Shown here in pieces: positions 27,644 through 36,536 of a stretch of 64,000 bases of DNA. How positions within the stretch are numbered: the first letter of the stretch is position 1; each line of letters opens with the position of its first letter. Position numbers and translations under genes: made by a program. Under the pieces are notes generated by a model that saw nothing but the letters and a program-made list of their open reading frames with translations, was not told the DNA's origin and ran no database searches. Source of the DNA: Agilicoccus flavus (GTDB lineage: Bacteria > Actinomycetota > Actinomycetes > Actinomycetales > Dermatophilaceae); NCBI RefSeq assembly GCF_014857905.1, contig NZ_JACYXE010000002.1:1-64000 (forward strand). Direction: 5' to 3'.

Positions 27644-28426
27644 GGTCGTCCCCTCCGAAGGATCGGGGCGGGCCATGCCGTTCGGCGGCGCCGCCGTGTC
27701 GAGGGCGTCATCCTCCTCCGTGCACGCGCGCACGGACAGGGCGCAGGCTGCCCGCGGGGTAGGTGGGATGTCTGGGTGACTCAGCCACGAGTCTGAGCTG
27801 CCAGCCGGGGTATCGCGCGGCGCGTCGAAGCATGGATACGAACCGGTCACCCCATTCCGTGGTCCTGTGTAAAGGTGGCGTTCTCTCTGTCGCAGCCCCC
27901 GGGTGATGGACACGCGCCCGATTCATCGTCGGGGCTCGAGATGCTGCCAACGGGCGTATGCCATTCAAGTCGGTCGACCGACTTGAATAGCGGCTCGGTC
28001 GCGGTGGAATGGGTTCTTCATGCAAGTGCATCTTGATGGATGTGAGGGCGGGTGCGGTCGGATCGGCGGCGACCGCTACGCGAGCCGTCGATGTTCGCCC
28101 TGGTGAGAGTGGCACACGGCCGCTGCTGGTAGCAGACATGGACCCAAACGTGATCTACATCACAAGAGCTGCCCTCAGAAGAGCATGCCTCGCGCCGATC
28201 GCGCGCCTTGTCCATGAATTACTGGACGTACGTCTTGAATGCGCGAGCCGATCGAGTCTGAGTGTGAGGCGCATTGATCCGTAACGAAATCTGTGTATCT
28301 TCGATCTAGCGAGTGGATCGGAACCCCGGGGGGAATTGGGGCGCCGACCGGGGGAGGGCCCAACCGTGGGCTCCGCTCGTCTCAACCCCGAGTTACCTCA
28401 CAGCACTATGCCTTCAGGAGGCCACA
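27644..28426. other. long intergenic region with palindrome and likely CWB2 promoter
   Basis: About 780 nt, visibly less GC-rich than its surroundings. It contains a 26-bp palindrome (27963-27988) and near 28296 a TATCTT-like -10 candidate that would give the CWB2 gene an approximately 120-nt leader. Small open frames (for example 28009-28284) have no ribosome site or domain and are not called. Confidence 0.5.
27963..27988. promoter_or_regulatory. 26-bp perfect palindrome, operator-like
   Basis: ATTCAAGTCGGTC followed directly by its reverse complement, centred on GTCGAC. With no loop it is a poor terminator but a good dimer-binding site. The AAGTCGGT half-site is reminiscent of TetR-family operators. 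It lies between divergent genes for a secreted protein and a CWB2 protein. Confidence 0.55.
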
Positions 28427-30955
28427 GTGAGCTCTGCAGCCAAGCTGCGTACCCGCGGGATCGCCATTGCCGGCGCCACCGCGATCGTCATGACGTCGTT
28501 CGGCCCTGCGGCCTTCGCCTCGTGGGACGACGCGCCCCAGACGGCAACCGTCGAAGCCGCCCAGACCACCGGCACGATCGGCGTCGTCGACTCCGACCCG
28601 GCCGACGCCCAAAACCAGGGTGCGACGCTGGTCGAACCGGGCAAGACGGGCCAGGCCATCGGTGACGTCCGCATCACCCTTCCCAACCGTTTCCGCGCCG
28701 GCGACATCGTCGACCTGGTCCTCATGGACCGCAGCGCCGCCGAAGCGACCAACGGCTTCACGAACTCCGGCCCGTCCACGTCGCTCGGCTTCTCGGGTGA
28801 GCCCACGGTTGCCGTCAGCGCCGTGCAGAACGACAACACCATCGTCGATGCGGACACCGACGCGGGCGGCACTACGACGCCGAACCCGAACATCGGTGAG
28901 ACGGTGAGCAACCCTTGGATTGCCCCGGCCACGGTCGACCCGACCAACCCGACCACGGTCAAGCCCACGGTGGCGCCGACCTTCAGCACCGCCATTCAGC
29001 AGGACACCGGCCTGCAGGGCAAGAACCGCATTCGCCTCACGGTCACCTCCGACCCGTCGACGGGCGACCCGGACGCCATCTGGGCCGTCACGCTGTCCGG
29101 CCTCAAGGTCGACCTCGGCGCCAACGTCACCCCGGGCGAGCTCCGCGTCGTGCCGTTCGCCGCGAACCGCGACCCGGAGAGCCAGGCGTACACCGAGTCC
29201 ACCTGGTTCCAGGCGAACGAGAAGAACGACGACACCGCGGCGGCCGACCGCGTCGTCAACACCTACACGGTGCCGGCCTACGTGTCCCCGGTCACCGTGT
29301 CCAGCGAGCTGCAGAACATCACGGCAGACGGACAGCCTCAGGCGGTCGGGACGCTGACGGTCGCCGAGACCACCGCGTACTCGATGGGTAACGGGACCTA
29401 CCGTCTCAACGTCGACAATGCCACGATCGAGAATGAGGACGCGACGAGCATCCAGGTGACGACCACCGGTGGCCCGACGACGCAGCAGGTCAGCGGTGTG
29501 ACCACCGGTACTGACGCCGGCACGGGTAACGATTACATCGAGTTCACGCTCGCCGGCGCCGACGCGGCGACGCTGAGCAACATCAAGGTCGACGGTCTGC
29601 TCCTCTCGACCACGACACCGGCGACCCTGGAGTTCTCCGTCACCGGTGGCACGATCAGCGGAACGGCCGCTTCGTGGCTCGCCGCCCCGGGTACGGGCAC
29701 GCTCCCGGCCGGTGCGCCGACGCAGATCGGTGCCGCCGCGGACCTGGGTGTTGTCAACCAGGCCGACATCGAGGCGCCCCTCGACGAGCTCCTGCAGTCG
29801 GGCGTCGCCGTCGCGCCGTCGACGCGCATCGGTGGCAACAACCGCTACGAGACCGCCACGAAGATCGCGGCGACGCGACTGGGCGGTCAGTACGTCAAGT
29901 CGTCCACGATGATCATCGCCTCCGGCGAGAGCTACGCGGACGCGCTGTCGGCGTCCTACCTGTCGCAGCGGACCGGCGCGCCGATCCTGTTGACGATGCG
30001 CGGCATGCTCAACGAGGACACCCGCGACGCGCTGCGCAACCACCAGGTCGACCGCGTCTTCGTCATCGGCGGTGAGGCCGCCGTGAGTAGCGACGTGGCC
30101 ACCACCCTGCGTGGTCTCAACACGTACCAGCGCGACGCGGTGACGGGCAACGTCACGGAGAGCACCGACAGCCTCCAGGTGACGCGTCTCGGCGGCGCCT
30201 CGCGCTATACGACGAACCAGCTCGTCAACATGTACGCCGCGGCCTGGGGCACGGGTACGACGCCGAACACCATCGGCAAGACGGTCTACCGGTACGGCGA
30301 GGCCGCCAAGAACACCGCCATCGTTGCGCGCGGCGACGTGTTCCCGGACGCGCTCGCGGCCGGTGTCCTCACCGAGGGTATGCGGATCAACGGCGCGACT
30401 CGCGGCGCAGACGCGGCTCTTCCGCTGATCCTCACTGAGCCCAACCGCCTCTCGGAGGCGGCCGAGGCTCAGGTCGACCGCCTCGACGTGCAGCACGCCC
30501 TCCTCATCGGAGACTCCGGCGCGCTGAGCGACACCGTCAAGACGGACCTCGAGGACAAGGGCCTCACCGACACCCGGATCGGGGGCGCCGACCGCTACGC
30601 GACCGCCGCTGCCGTCAACGAGTTCGCCATGCGCGATTCGGACGTGCGGGCCGCCAACACCTACCCGGGTCTCGGCTTCCTCGAGTACGTGAACGGCGAG
30701 GTGGCGGCCGGCAACACGGTCAACACCTACCTGGCCAACGGTCTGAAGTACCCGGACGCCCTCACGGCCGCTCCGTGGATCGGTGACCTGGGTGACACGC
30801 TCAGCCTCGTCCTCCCGAACGAGATCCCGGGCGGCACGCGCGACTTCCTCACCAAGCGCTCCAGCGACGTCGCTCGTGCGATCGCCCTGGGCCTTGGGGA
30901 CGTCGTCAGCTTCAAGGTCCTCAACGACGCGAACGCCATCGTCTCCGCGAAGTGA
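28427..30955 (+). CDS. large secreted cell-wall protein with three CWB2 repeats
   Basis: An 842-residue exported protein. Signal peptide about 1-32 (cleavage near FASWDD). An approximately 430-residue beta-rich N-terminal region has no named domain. Three CWB2 repeats start at about 466 (TRIGGNNRYETA), 585 (VTRLGGASRYTT) and 716 (TRIGGADRYATA). CWB2 modules bind anionic wall polymers in Clostridioides difficile, so this is probably a non-covalently attached, perhaps abundant, surface-layer-like protein. Its regular codon choice (many GGT, AAC, GAG) hints at high expression. GTG start with CAGGAGG at good distance. Monocistronic, with a terminator. Confidence 0.88.
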   Translation: MSSAAKLRTRGIAIAGATAIVMTSFGPAAFASWDDAPQTATVEAAQTTGTIGVVDSDPADAQNQGATLVEPGKTGQAIGDVRITLPNRFRAGDIVDLVLMDRSAAEATNGFTNSGPSTSLGFSGEPTVAVSAVQNDNTIVDADTDAGGTTTPNPNIGETVSNPWIAPATVDPTNPTTVKPTVAPTFSTAIQQDTGLQGKNRIRLTVTSDPSTGDPDAIWAVTLSGLKVDLGANVTPGELRVVPFAANRDPESQAYTESTWFQANEKNDDTAAADRVVNTYTVPAYVSPVTVSSELQNITADGQPQAVGTLTVAETTAYSMGNGTYRLNVDNATIENEDATSIQVTTTGGPTTQQVSGVTTGTDAGTGNDYIEFTLAGADAATLSNIKVDGLLLSTTTPATLEFSVTGGTISGTAASWLAAPGTGTLPAGAPTQIGAAADLGVVNQADIEAPLDELLQSGVAVAPSTRIGGNNRYETATKIAATRLGGQYVKSSTMIIASGESYADALSASYLSQRTGAPILLTMRGMLNEDTRDALRNHQVDRVFVIGGEAAVSSDVATTLRGLNTYQRDAVTGNVTESTDSLQVTRLGGASRYTTNQLVNMYAAAWGTGTTPNTIGKTVYRYGEAAKNTAIVARGDVFPDALAAGVLTEGMRINGATRGADAALPLILTEPNRLSEAAEAQVDRLDVQHALLIGDSGALSDTVKTDLEDKGLTDTRIGGADRYATAAAVNEFAMRDSDVRAANTYPGLGFLEYVNGEVAAGNTVNTYLANGLKYPDALTAAPWIGDLGDTLSLVLPNEIPGGTRDFLTKRSSDVARAIALGLGDVVSFKVLNDANAIVSAK

Positions 30956-30997
30956 CCACGCTTCAACCGGTGAGCCGGCCATAGGGCCACTCATCAG

Positions 30998-31031
30998 CAG
31001 CGGGCCGGAACCTCTTGGTTCCGGCCCGCTG
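30998..31031 (+). terminator. terminator after CWB2 gene
   Basis: CAGCGGGCCGGAACC and GGTTCCGGCCCGCTG form a perfect 15-bp stem with a TCTT loop 42 nt after the stop. Confidence 0.88.
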
Positions 31032-31542
31032 TGCGTTGTCGTTCGATCTGATGCCACCTCGCCCCGAGACGGTCAGCCGGCGATCGGTCATCGCGGCTGA
31101 GACTGGCGGAACGGAATGTGCCTTGCTCGCACACGTGACCCCGAGGTCCGGCTGGTCCAGACTCGCGATGGGGCGCCTGCGTGACAGGTCCTGCCGCGTC
31201 TGCATCCTCCACTCCGCTCCGAGCGCGCGGCTCTGACGGAGCCGGGGGCGGGCGTCAGTTTGTGGTCTACGAGAACAATGAGGCGTCAGGCTGACCGGTT
31301 GTCGACGCTGGTGTGCTTGCCCATGGCCTGCTGTGATGCCATGCGGGTCGGGCCGAACTTCTCCTCAGTCCGATCCCACGGATCCCTGCCCCGTCGAGCC
31401 CGTTCGACCCGCCCACGTGTTCATCGCGGGGAGCGTTGTTCTCAGGGCGTGCTCGCCTGCACGACGGGCTACGCCGGATGCTGCGTCGACACGCCGCCGC
31501 CAAGATGGCTCCTGAAACTGTCGGCCAACGCGTGGGCCGAGC

Positions 31543-31587
31543 GACGACGAACGCCCCGGATCGACCTGGTCCGGGGCGTTCGTCGTC
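31543..31587 (-). terminator. terminator of the second CWB2 gene
   Basis: GACGACGAACGCCCCGGA and its exact complement form an 18-bp stem with a 9-nt loop, 11 nt past the stop codon of the minus-strand gene. Confidence 0.9.
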
Positions 31588-31598
31588 CTCGTGGCGTG

Positions 31599-33266
31599 TC
31601 AGCCGAAGGTGGCGCTGGCGGTGGCGGTGCGGGTGCCGATCGTCTTGCCGGAGGCGTCGGTGTAGGTGATCGTCGAACTGAACCCGGCGCTGCCGCTGAT
31701 CTGGCCCTGCGTGGAGGTCGTCAGGGTGCCGGAGCCGAGGGCGGGGTTGAGTGCCAGGGGGGCATCGACGCGAGCGTTGCCGGTCAGCGAGGCGACCATG
31801 AGTGTCCCGGAGATGGTCGTGGTCTCGGTGACCGTCTGGGGGACGTCGTTGACGATCGCCGAGATCGTGCGGGTCGTGGAGGCCTGCCGGTAGTTCATGG
31901 GGCCTGGCTTCCACTGCGTGGTCGGCTCGATCGAGAAGTAGAGGGGGCCGCCGACCGTCGGTCCCTGACCGCTCATCGCGATCGACCCGTTGCGGATGAC
32001 CAGGGCATGGCTCCCCGAAAGGCCCACCCCACCGCTCTGGCTGATGAAGTAGCCGGTGGCCGATCCCGCCCCTCCGATGAAGCTGAGCGGGATGACGTTG
32101 CTGCCCTTGGCGGCGTCGATCCGGTTGACCGGGGCGGGCGGGGGCGGCGGCGTGTAGACCGGCGGGGGCGTGTAGACCGGGGGCGGAGTCGTCGTCGGGG
32201 CGGGGGTCGGCGTCGTGGGCGTCGGGGTGGGCTTGGGCGTGCTCGTCGGAGTCGGGGCGGGGGTCGGGGCGGGTGTGGGCGTCGTGGGCTGGTGCTTGGT
32301 GGCCTCGGCGATGAACGCGGCTGCGTCGGTCGCGGAGACCAGGGCGGTGGTGCCGAGGACGACGACCTTGGCGGGCTTGAGCGTGGCGAGGGCGGCGGTG
32401 GTCTCGGCCGAGCGGGCGCCGGTGACGTTGAGCAGGATCGGACCGTCGGTGACCGACCCGGCGGCCAGAGCGGACTCGGGGCGGATGCCGTCGGCCAGGT
32501 AGACGGTGCGGGCACCGCCCGGGAAGGCGGCCAGGGCGATCGCGGCGGCCGTGGCCGCTCGGTCCCGGCCTGCGAGGCGGGTGGCCTTGGCCTTGACCAG
32601 GGACGCCGCCGACGTCAGGCTCGTCGCGGCGATGGCGCCCTGGGAACCCAGCGCGGTGACGCGGGTGGGCTTGAGCCGCAGGATCTCGGCCTTCACCGCA
32701 GCGGGGAGGGCGCCACGGGGCGGCATCGGCAGGACCGGACCGTCGGTGAGGGTGCCGCCGGAGATCGCGTCGGCCATCGTGACGGAGTTGGCGAGGTAGA
32801 CCGCGGTGGCGGTGGCGGGGAAGGCCCGCTTGGTGATGAGGGCAGCGGTCTCGTAGCGGTCCTTGCCGCCGAGACGCCCGGCGATGCGGCCCTTGGCCAG
32901 CGTCGTCAGGGTCGCCTGGCTCACGACGTCCGCGCCGCCGATCGCGATGACGCGGCGCGGGGCCAGACGGGCGATCTCGGCGCTGATGGAGGCGGGGACG
33001 GCGCCGGTGCGGGGGACGTAGAGCAGCGGGCCGTCGGTGAGGGCGCCCGCCGAGAGAGCGTCGGCCAGGACGTCGCCGCGAGTGATGTAGACCGTGGACG
33101 CGCCGATGGGGAAGGCGTGCCGGGAGATGGCGGCAGAGATGTCGTAGACCGTGCGCCCGGACAGGCGGGTGGAGGCGACGTCGGCCTGGGCCGGGGCGGG
33201 CGACAGGGCCAGGCTGGCGGACAGGGCGACCGCGGCGGCGATCGTCCTGGGGGTCAGGCGCTTCAT
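31599..33266 (-). CDS. secreted cell-wall protein with three CWB2 repeats and C-terminal beta domain
   Basis: A 555-residue exported protein. Signal peptide about 1-28. Three CWB2-like repeats (about 30-330) follow immediately, with GRLGGKDRYETAALI the clearest start and the third (ATRLAGRDRAATAAAI) degenerate. A long Pro/Thr linker (about 335-390) leads to a C-terminal approximately 160-residue beta-rich domain rich in Thr/Ser, for which no family is recognised. The CWB2 part probably anchors the protein and the linker extends the C-terminal domain outward. The ATG at 33266 has GAGAGGA upstream; the longer open frame does not. Confidence 0.87.
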   Translation of the reverse strand: MKRLTPRTIAAAVALSASLALSPAPAQADVASTRLSGRTVYDISAAISRHAFPIGASTVYITRGDVLADALSAGALTDGPLLYVPRTGAVPASISAEIARLAPRRVIAIGGADVVSQATLTTLAKGRIAGRLGGKDRYETAALITKRAFPATATAVYLANSVTMADAISGGTLTDGPVLPMPPRGALPAAVKAEILRLKPTRVTALGSQGAIAATSLTSAASLVKAKATRLAGRDRAATAAAIALAAFPGGARTVYLADGIRPESALAAGSVTDGPILLNVTGARSAETTAALATLKPAKVVVLGTTALVSATDAAAFIAEATKHQPTTPTPAPTPAPTPTSTPKPTPTPTTPTPAPTTTPPPVYTPPPVYTPPPPPAPVNRIDAAKGSNVIPLSFIGGAGSATGYFISQSGGVGLSGSHALVIRNGSIAMSGQGPTVGGPLYFSIEPTTQWKPGPMNYRQASTTRTISAIVNDVPQTVTETTTISGTLMVASLTGNARVDAPLALNPALGSGTLTTSTQGQISGSAGFSSTITYTDASGKTIGTRTATASATFG

Positions 33267-33617
33267 CGTGGTGGTTCCTCTCGGATGCTCGCACTCGAGG
33301 TGGTGGTGACCAAGAGCGCGGGCTTCCCGGCATGGACACGTGGATAGCCGCGGGGCCCACGACGCCATTCGCGCGGGCGCCAACCGCTTTGCACGAGGCG
33401 CGTGGCGAATTTGGTCCGGGGGCGCCGTGGCCGGCGTCGGGGTGCGTGAAGTGTGAGGGTGGTACGAGGTTATTGCTGAGCCTGGGTGGTGGCGAGCTGC
33501 GCGAAAGCAACAGCTTGGTGGGTGGGCGGTGCGCACCGGCTAGTTGCGGTGCTGGTCCTCGACCGACATGCACGCGCCCCGCGTGGCAGGAACGCACGGG
33601 GCGCGCGCGCCAGTGTC
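33267..33617. other. intergenic region upstream of the second CWB2 gene
   Basis: About 350 nt between two co-directional minus-strand genes. It holds a terminator near 33573 for the upstream gene and presumably the CWB2 promoter (none picked). No ORF credible. Confidence 0.5.
33573..33605 (-). terminator. hairpin after the NPCBM-like gene
   Basis: CGCGCCCCG and CGGGGCGCG form a 9-bp stem with a 15-nt loop, 13 nt past the stop codon at 33618. Confidence 0.65.
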
Positions 33618-34468
33618 TCAATCGACAGGGTCAAACTCGCCCGGAGGCGCTGTGCGCAGTACCTGTGCAGCGCCGAAGCCCACGTATTCACTACCGCCGT
33701 CCCGGTCGGTGGTCGCCAGCGTCAGTCGTTGAACGCCCTGCAGTCCGGACTCGACTGCCCGTCCCTCCGAGGACCCGAATTCTGCTCCGAAAAGTTGCCT
33801 TCCGTCGCCGAGGACTTGCAGAAAGTGCTTACCTTTGATGTGGTCGCCCCATGCGGGGGTTCCTGCAAAGGCGGTGATTCGCGAGCAGGTGCCATTGAGC
33901 CGGTAAGTTCTGAACGAATTGGATCCGAGCCAGCTCGAACCGATGAAGTACTGGTACGTCTGGCCGGCCAGCTCAGAGGCCGCGTTGGCCGTGGAGACGG
34001 CAGAGGCTGCGCTGGGCTTGTAGTTCGCCAGCCAATACCAACGTGCGACGGGTGGCGCCGAGACCACGACCGATGAGCTGAACGTGGACCTCTTGGCGAA
34101 AGTCGCGGCCACGCGGTAGGCCACGCGTCCATTGATCGGATGCTTCACCGCAATCCGGTAATTCCCGCGGTTGCTCGCTTTTGCCCGAGCAGGGAGCGTG
34201 CGCCAGTTCCTTCCGACGGCGTACTGCACGAGGACGCTTGCGCTTGAGGGTGCCTTGCCCGTGAACGAGATGACCTGATCCTTCTTGGCGGCCCGTACCG
34301 AAGCCCTGATGTTCGGCTTTGCCAGTGCCGGTGCCGCCGCCACAGCTCCGGGTGCGGTCTGCACCGCAGCAATAGACGCTGCGGCCTCTTGGGCCGAAGG
34401 TGCAGTTGCTCCCAGACAGTTGCCAAGGTCGTGGCTGCGCACACCGCAGCCCTGTGAAACGCCTGCAT
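33618..34468 (-). pseudogene. secreted NPCBM-like protein gene, interrupted by a 1-nt frameshift in the signal peptide
   Basis: The body (from about 34410 down to 33618) encodes about 265 residues: an Ala-rich start, an approximately 80-residue beta domain (VISFTGKAPSSASVLVQYAV) and a C-terminal domain with RWYWLANYKP and GLQGVQRLTLATTDRDGG, resembling NPCBM/NEW2-type carbohydrate-binding domains. The start belongs to another frame: ATG 34468 has GGAAGGA upstream and reads MQAFHRAAVCAATTLATV, a signal-peptide h-region that joins LGATAPSAQEAA if one base is added near 34411-34418. This is either a sequencing error or a recent inactivation. Related to the next gene, 34655-35335. Base composition is lower in GC than its neighbours. 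Confidence 0.65.
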
Positions 34469-34654
34469 CGGCTGACTTCCTTCCGTGGGGCCGACTGCCT
34501 GGCGCCCCGCGGGTTCTGTCTTCACCCGTTCAGCTTCCGGGCTTCATCGGCGATCCTGGTCGACCGTGCTGGTCGCACGTCCGACACATTCCACATCGAC
34601 CCGAAGATAATCGACTTGAGGGCATGAAGACGTCTTTCACAACGGCCGAATATG

Positions 34655-35335
34655 TCAGTCGACCGGGTCGGCCTCGCCGGGGGCGTGGGCGCAGTAGGCG
34701 CGCGCTCCTGTGATGCCGAAGCTCTCGGCGCCGGTGCCCTGGTCGACCATGCCGACGGTGAGGGTCTGGGCGCCGCTGACGTCGACCCGGACGGGTTCGC
34801 CTTGGCCGTCGAACACCTGCTTCGAGTACACCTGGATGGCGTCGGCCGCGAGGGACACCGTGTAATGGTCGTCGTTGCCGGGCGTATCGCCGGCGGCGCC
34901 GATGTAGCCCTCGACGATCGAGCACACGCCCGCGATGCGCCACGCCATGCTGCCGCCACCGGTGGCGGTGATCGCGTAGTTGCGCACCTGCCCGCCCAGC
35001 TCCGCCATCGTGGTGCGCTGGGCGCCGGTCTCGGCGATGGGCCGGTAGTTCGCCAGGTAGTACCACCCCTCGCCGCCGGTCGGCGCGACCGTGCCGCCGC
35101 TCGCGGCGGCGGGGTCGGCCAGAACTCCACCGACGTTCGAGTCGGTGCTCGCGGCCGGGTCGCTCAGGGTCGTCGCCGTCCCGGTCGGGGTCGGAGCGGT
35201 GGAGGCCGCCGTGTTCGCGGACGTGGAAGCGGCGGAGGTGGCGGGCGTTCCGCAGCCCGCGGCGAGAGCGGCGATGCCGAGCACGAGCGTCAGCGTCCGC
35301 GCGTGACGGATCGGGGGCCGAGCGCGCATGGTCAT
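34655..35335 (-). CDS. lipoprotein with NPCBM-like C-terminal domain
   Basis: A 226-residue lipoprotein. The lipobox LAAGC places lipidation at C28, followed by a Ser/Thr/Ala linker (30-85). The C-terminal domain starts GWYYLANYRPI and contains RVDVSGAQTLTVGMVDQGTG, similar to NPCBM/NEW2-like domains that bind carbohydrate. It ends APGEADPVD, matching the GEFDPVD end of the adjacent frameshifted gene, so the two are tandem paralogues. The ATG at 35335 has GAAGGA upstream; a second ATG lies two codons on. Substrate unknown. Confidence 0.75.
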   Translation of the reverse strand: MTMRARPPIRHARTLTLVLGIAALAAGCGTPATSAASTSANTAASTAPTPTGTATTLSDPAASTDSNVGGVLADPAAASGGTVAPTGGEGWYYLANYRPIAETGAQRTTMAELGGQVRNYAITATGGGSMAWRIAGVCSIVEGYIGAAGDTPGNDDHYTVSLAADAIQVYSKQVFDGQGEPVRVDVSGAQTLTVGMVDQGTGAESFGITGARAYCAHAPGEADPVD

Positions 35336-35408
35336 CGGGTCCTTCGGACGGGGGCCTGGGAGGCGGGAGTGGGGGCGGCGTCGCCGGTGGACGCCGGGGT
35401 GTGGGCGC

Positions 35409-36146
35409 TCACCGGTACAGGCGGACGGCGGCGTTGCGGCCGCCGCGGCACTCGACGACCTCCGACGAGCGGCGCTCGCACCGGAGGAAGATGTCCCGGC
35501 CGGTCGCCGGGCTGTAGACGCTGAGGTTCGTCGAGCCGCCCTGCGCGCCGGAGTCGTTGTACGCCCGGCGGACCCGGTCGGCGAATCCGACCGACATCGT
35601 CGACGTGAGCTCGGAGTAGTACGGGAACGGCGACCACGCCCCGGCGCCCGAGTCGGAACCGGACGCGTCCCCGGGGGCGACGGTGACGGTGCGGGTCACG
35701 ACCCCCGGACCGGTCGGCGGCACCGCGAGCGCCCCTCCCGTGGCGACCGCCCCCGTCGGGGCGGGCGTCGCCGTGGCCGCCGAGGCCTCGGGCGGCCGGG
35801 GCGCGGCCGGGGTCGTGGCCACGGCGGTCGGTGCGGTCGTCGGGGTGGCGGACACGAGCGCGTCGCCCTGGGAGCGCGCCAGGAAAAACCCACCGGCGGC
35901 GAGGCCGAGGACGGCGACGGCGGCGACGATGGCCGTCACCACCTTCTTCCCGTTCCCGGCCGGCGCGGCGTAGGCCTCGGACTCGGAGTACGTGGGCGCC
36001 GCGTAGGCGGGCGGCGGCCCCGGATGTTCGGGCGTGATCCCCACCGGCCGGGTGGGCGCCGACGCCGGAGCGCCCGCTCCGCACGATCCGCAGAACGCAT
36101 CCTCCGCGCCCCGCGGCGCTCCGCAACTGTGGCATCCCTGCGACAT
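35409..36146 (-). CDS. zinc-ribbon membrane protein with extracellular C-terminal domain
   Basis: A 245-residue protein. The N-terminal zinc ribbon CHSCG...FCGSCG (about 5-23) should be cytoplasmic. A Pro-rich segment, one transmembrane helix (about 68-90, VVTAIVAAVAVLGLAAGGFFLA) and a long Ala/Thr/Pro linker follow. A C-terminal approximately 80-residue extracytoplasmic domain contains a cysteine pair (FLRCERR, VVECRGG). The linker word PPTGPG recurs in the 39845 product. Function unknown. Start chosen for the CGGAGAAC site and because the zinc ribbon sits at the very N-terminus, as in its three relatives here. Confidence 0.7.
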   Translation of the reverse strand: MSQGCHSCGAPRGAEDAFCGSCGAGAPASAPTRPVGITPEHPGPPPAYAAPTYSESEAYAAPAGNGKKVVTAIVAAVAVLGLAAGGFFLARSQGDALVSATPTTAPTAVATTPAAPRPPEASAATATPAPTGAVATGGALAVPPTGPGVVTRTVTVAPGDASGSDSGAGAWSPFPYYSELTSTMSVGFADRVRRAYNDSGAQGGSTNLSVYSPATGRDIFLRCERRSSEVVECRGGRNAAVRLYR

Positions 36147-36536
36147 GACGTTCTCCGTGATCGTTTCGGCGGGGAAGGTCGCCGTCGTGAGTGCGACGTC
36201 GGAAGGAAGGGCTTCGACCGACCCATCGACCCGCGGACCAGGGGCTTGAGACATTCCGCGGGGCCACCGTGGGCGCGGGTGTGCCGGTGAGGAGCTCGGC
36301 TCGGGGGGGTACGCCACTCGGCCCGAGAGCCGACGCCTTTGCGAATGAGGTAGATCGGACGACTTTCTCCACCTTCGAATGTCCCTGCCGATATGGCCGA
36401 TGAACGGGGAGTCGTCCGAGAACCGGGCCGCGCACCGCTCGCCGCACGCGCATTCCCCTCGGTGCGTGCGTCAATCTGCGATCGGTTCATCCCGGCCGGT
36501 TCGCGCTCATGCACCACCGGACCCCGTGAGGGAAAC
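36147..36536. other. divergent intergenic region between two zinc-ribbon genes
   Basis: About 390 nt, somewhat AT-richer around 36335-36395, presumably holding both promoters. No repeat, RNA or small gene was recognised. Confidence 0.45.

Larger units (their letters stand above)
30956..31598. other. intergenic region between convergent CWB2 genes
   Basis: About 640 nt. Two strong terminators, one per gene, sit at its ends. The 500 nt between them (31032-31542) have no recognisable gene, repeat or RNA and only short shadow frames. Confidence 0.6.

Noticed and set aside
28009-28284. 91-residue frame upstream of the CWB2 gene
   Set aside because: No ribosome-binding site, no domain, and it lies in the probable promoter/leader region.
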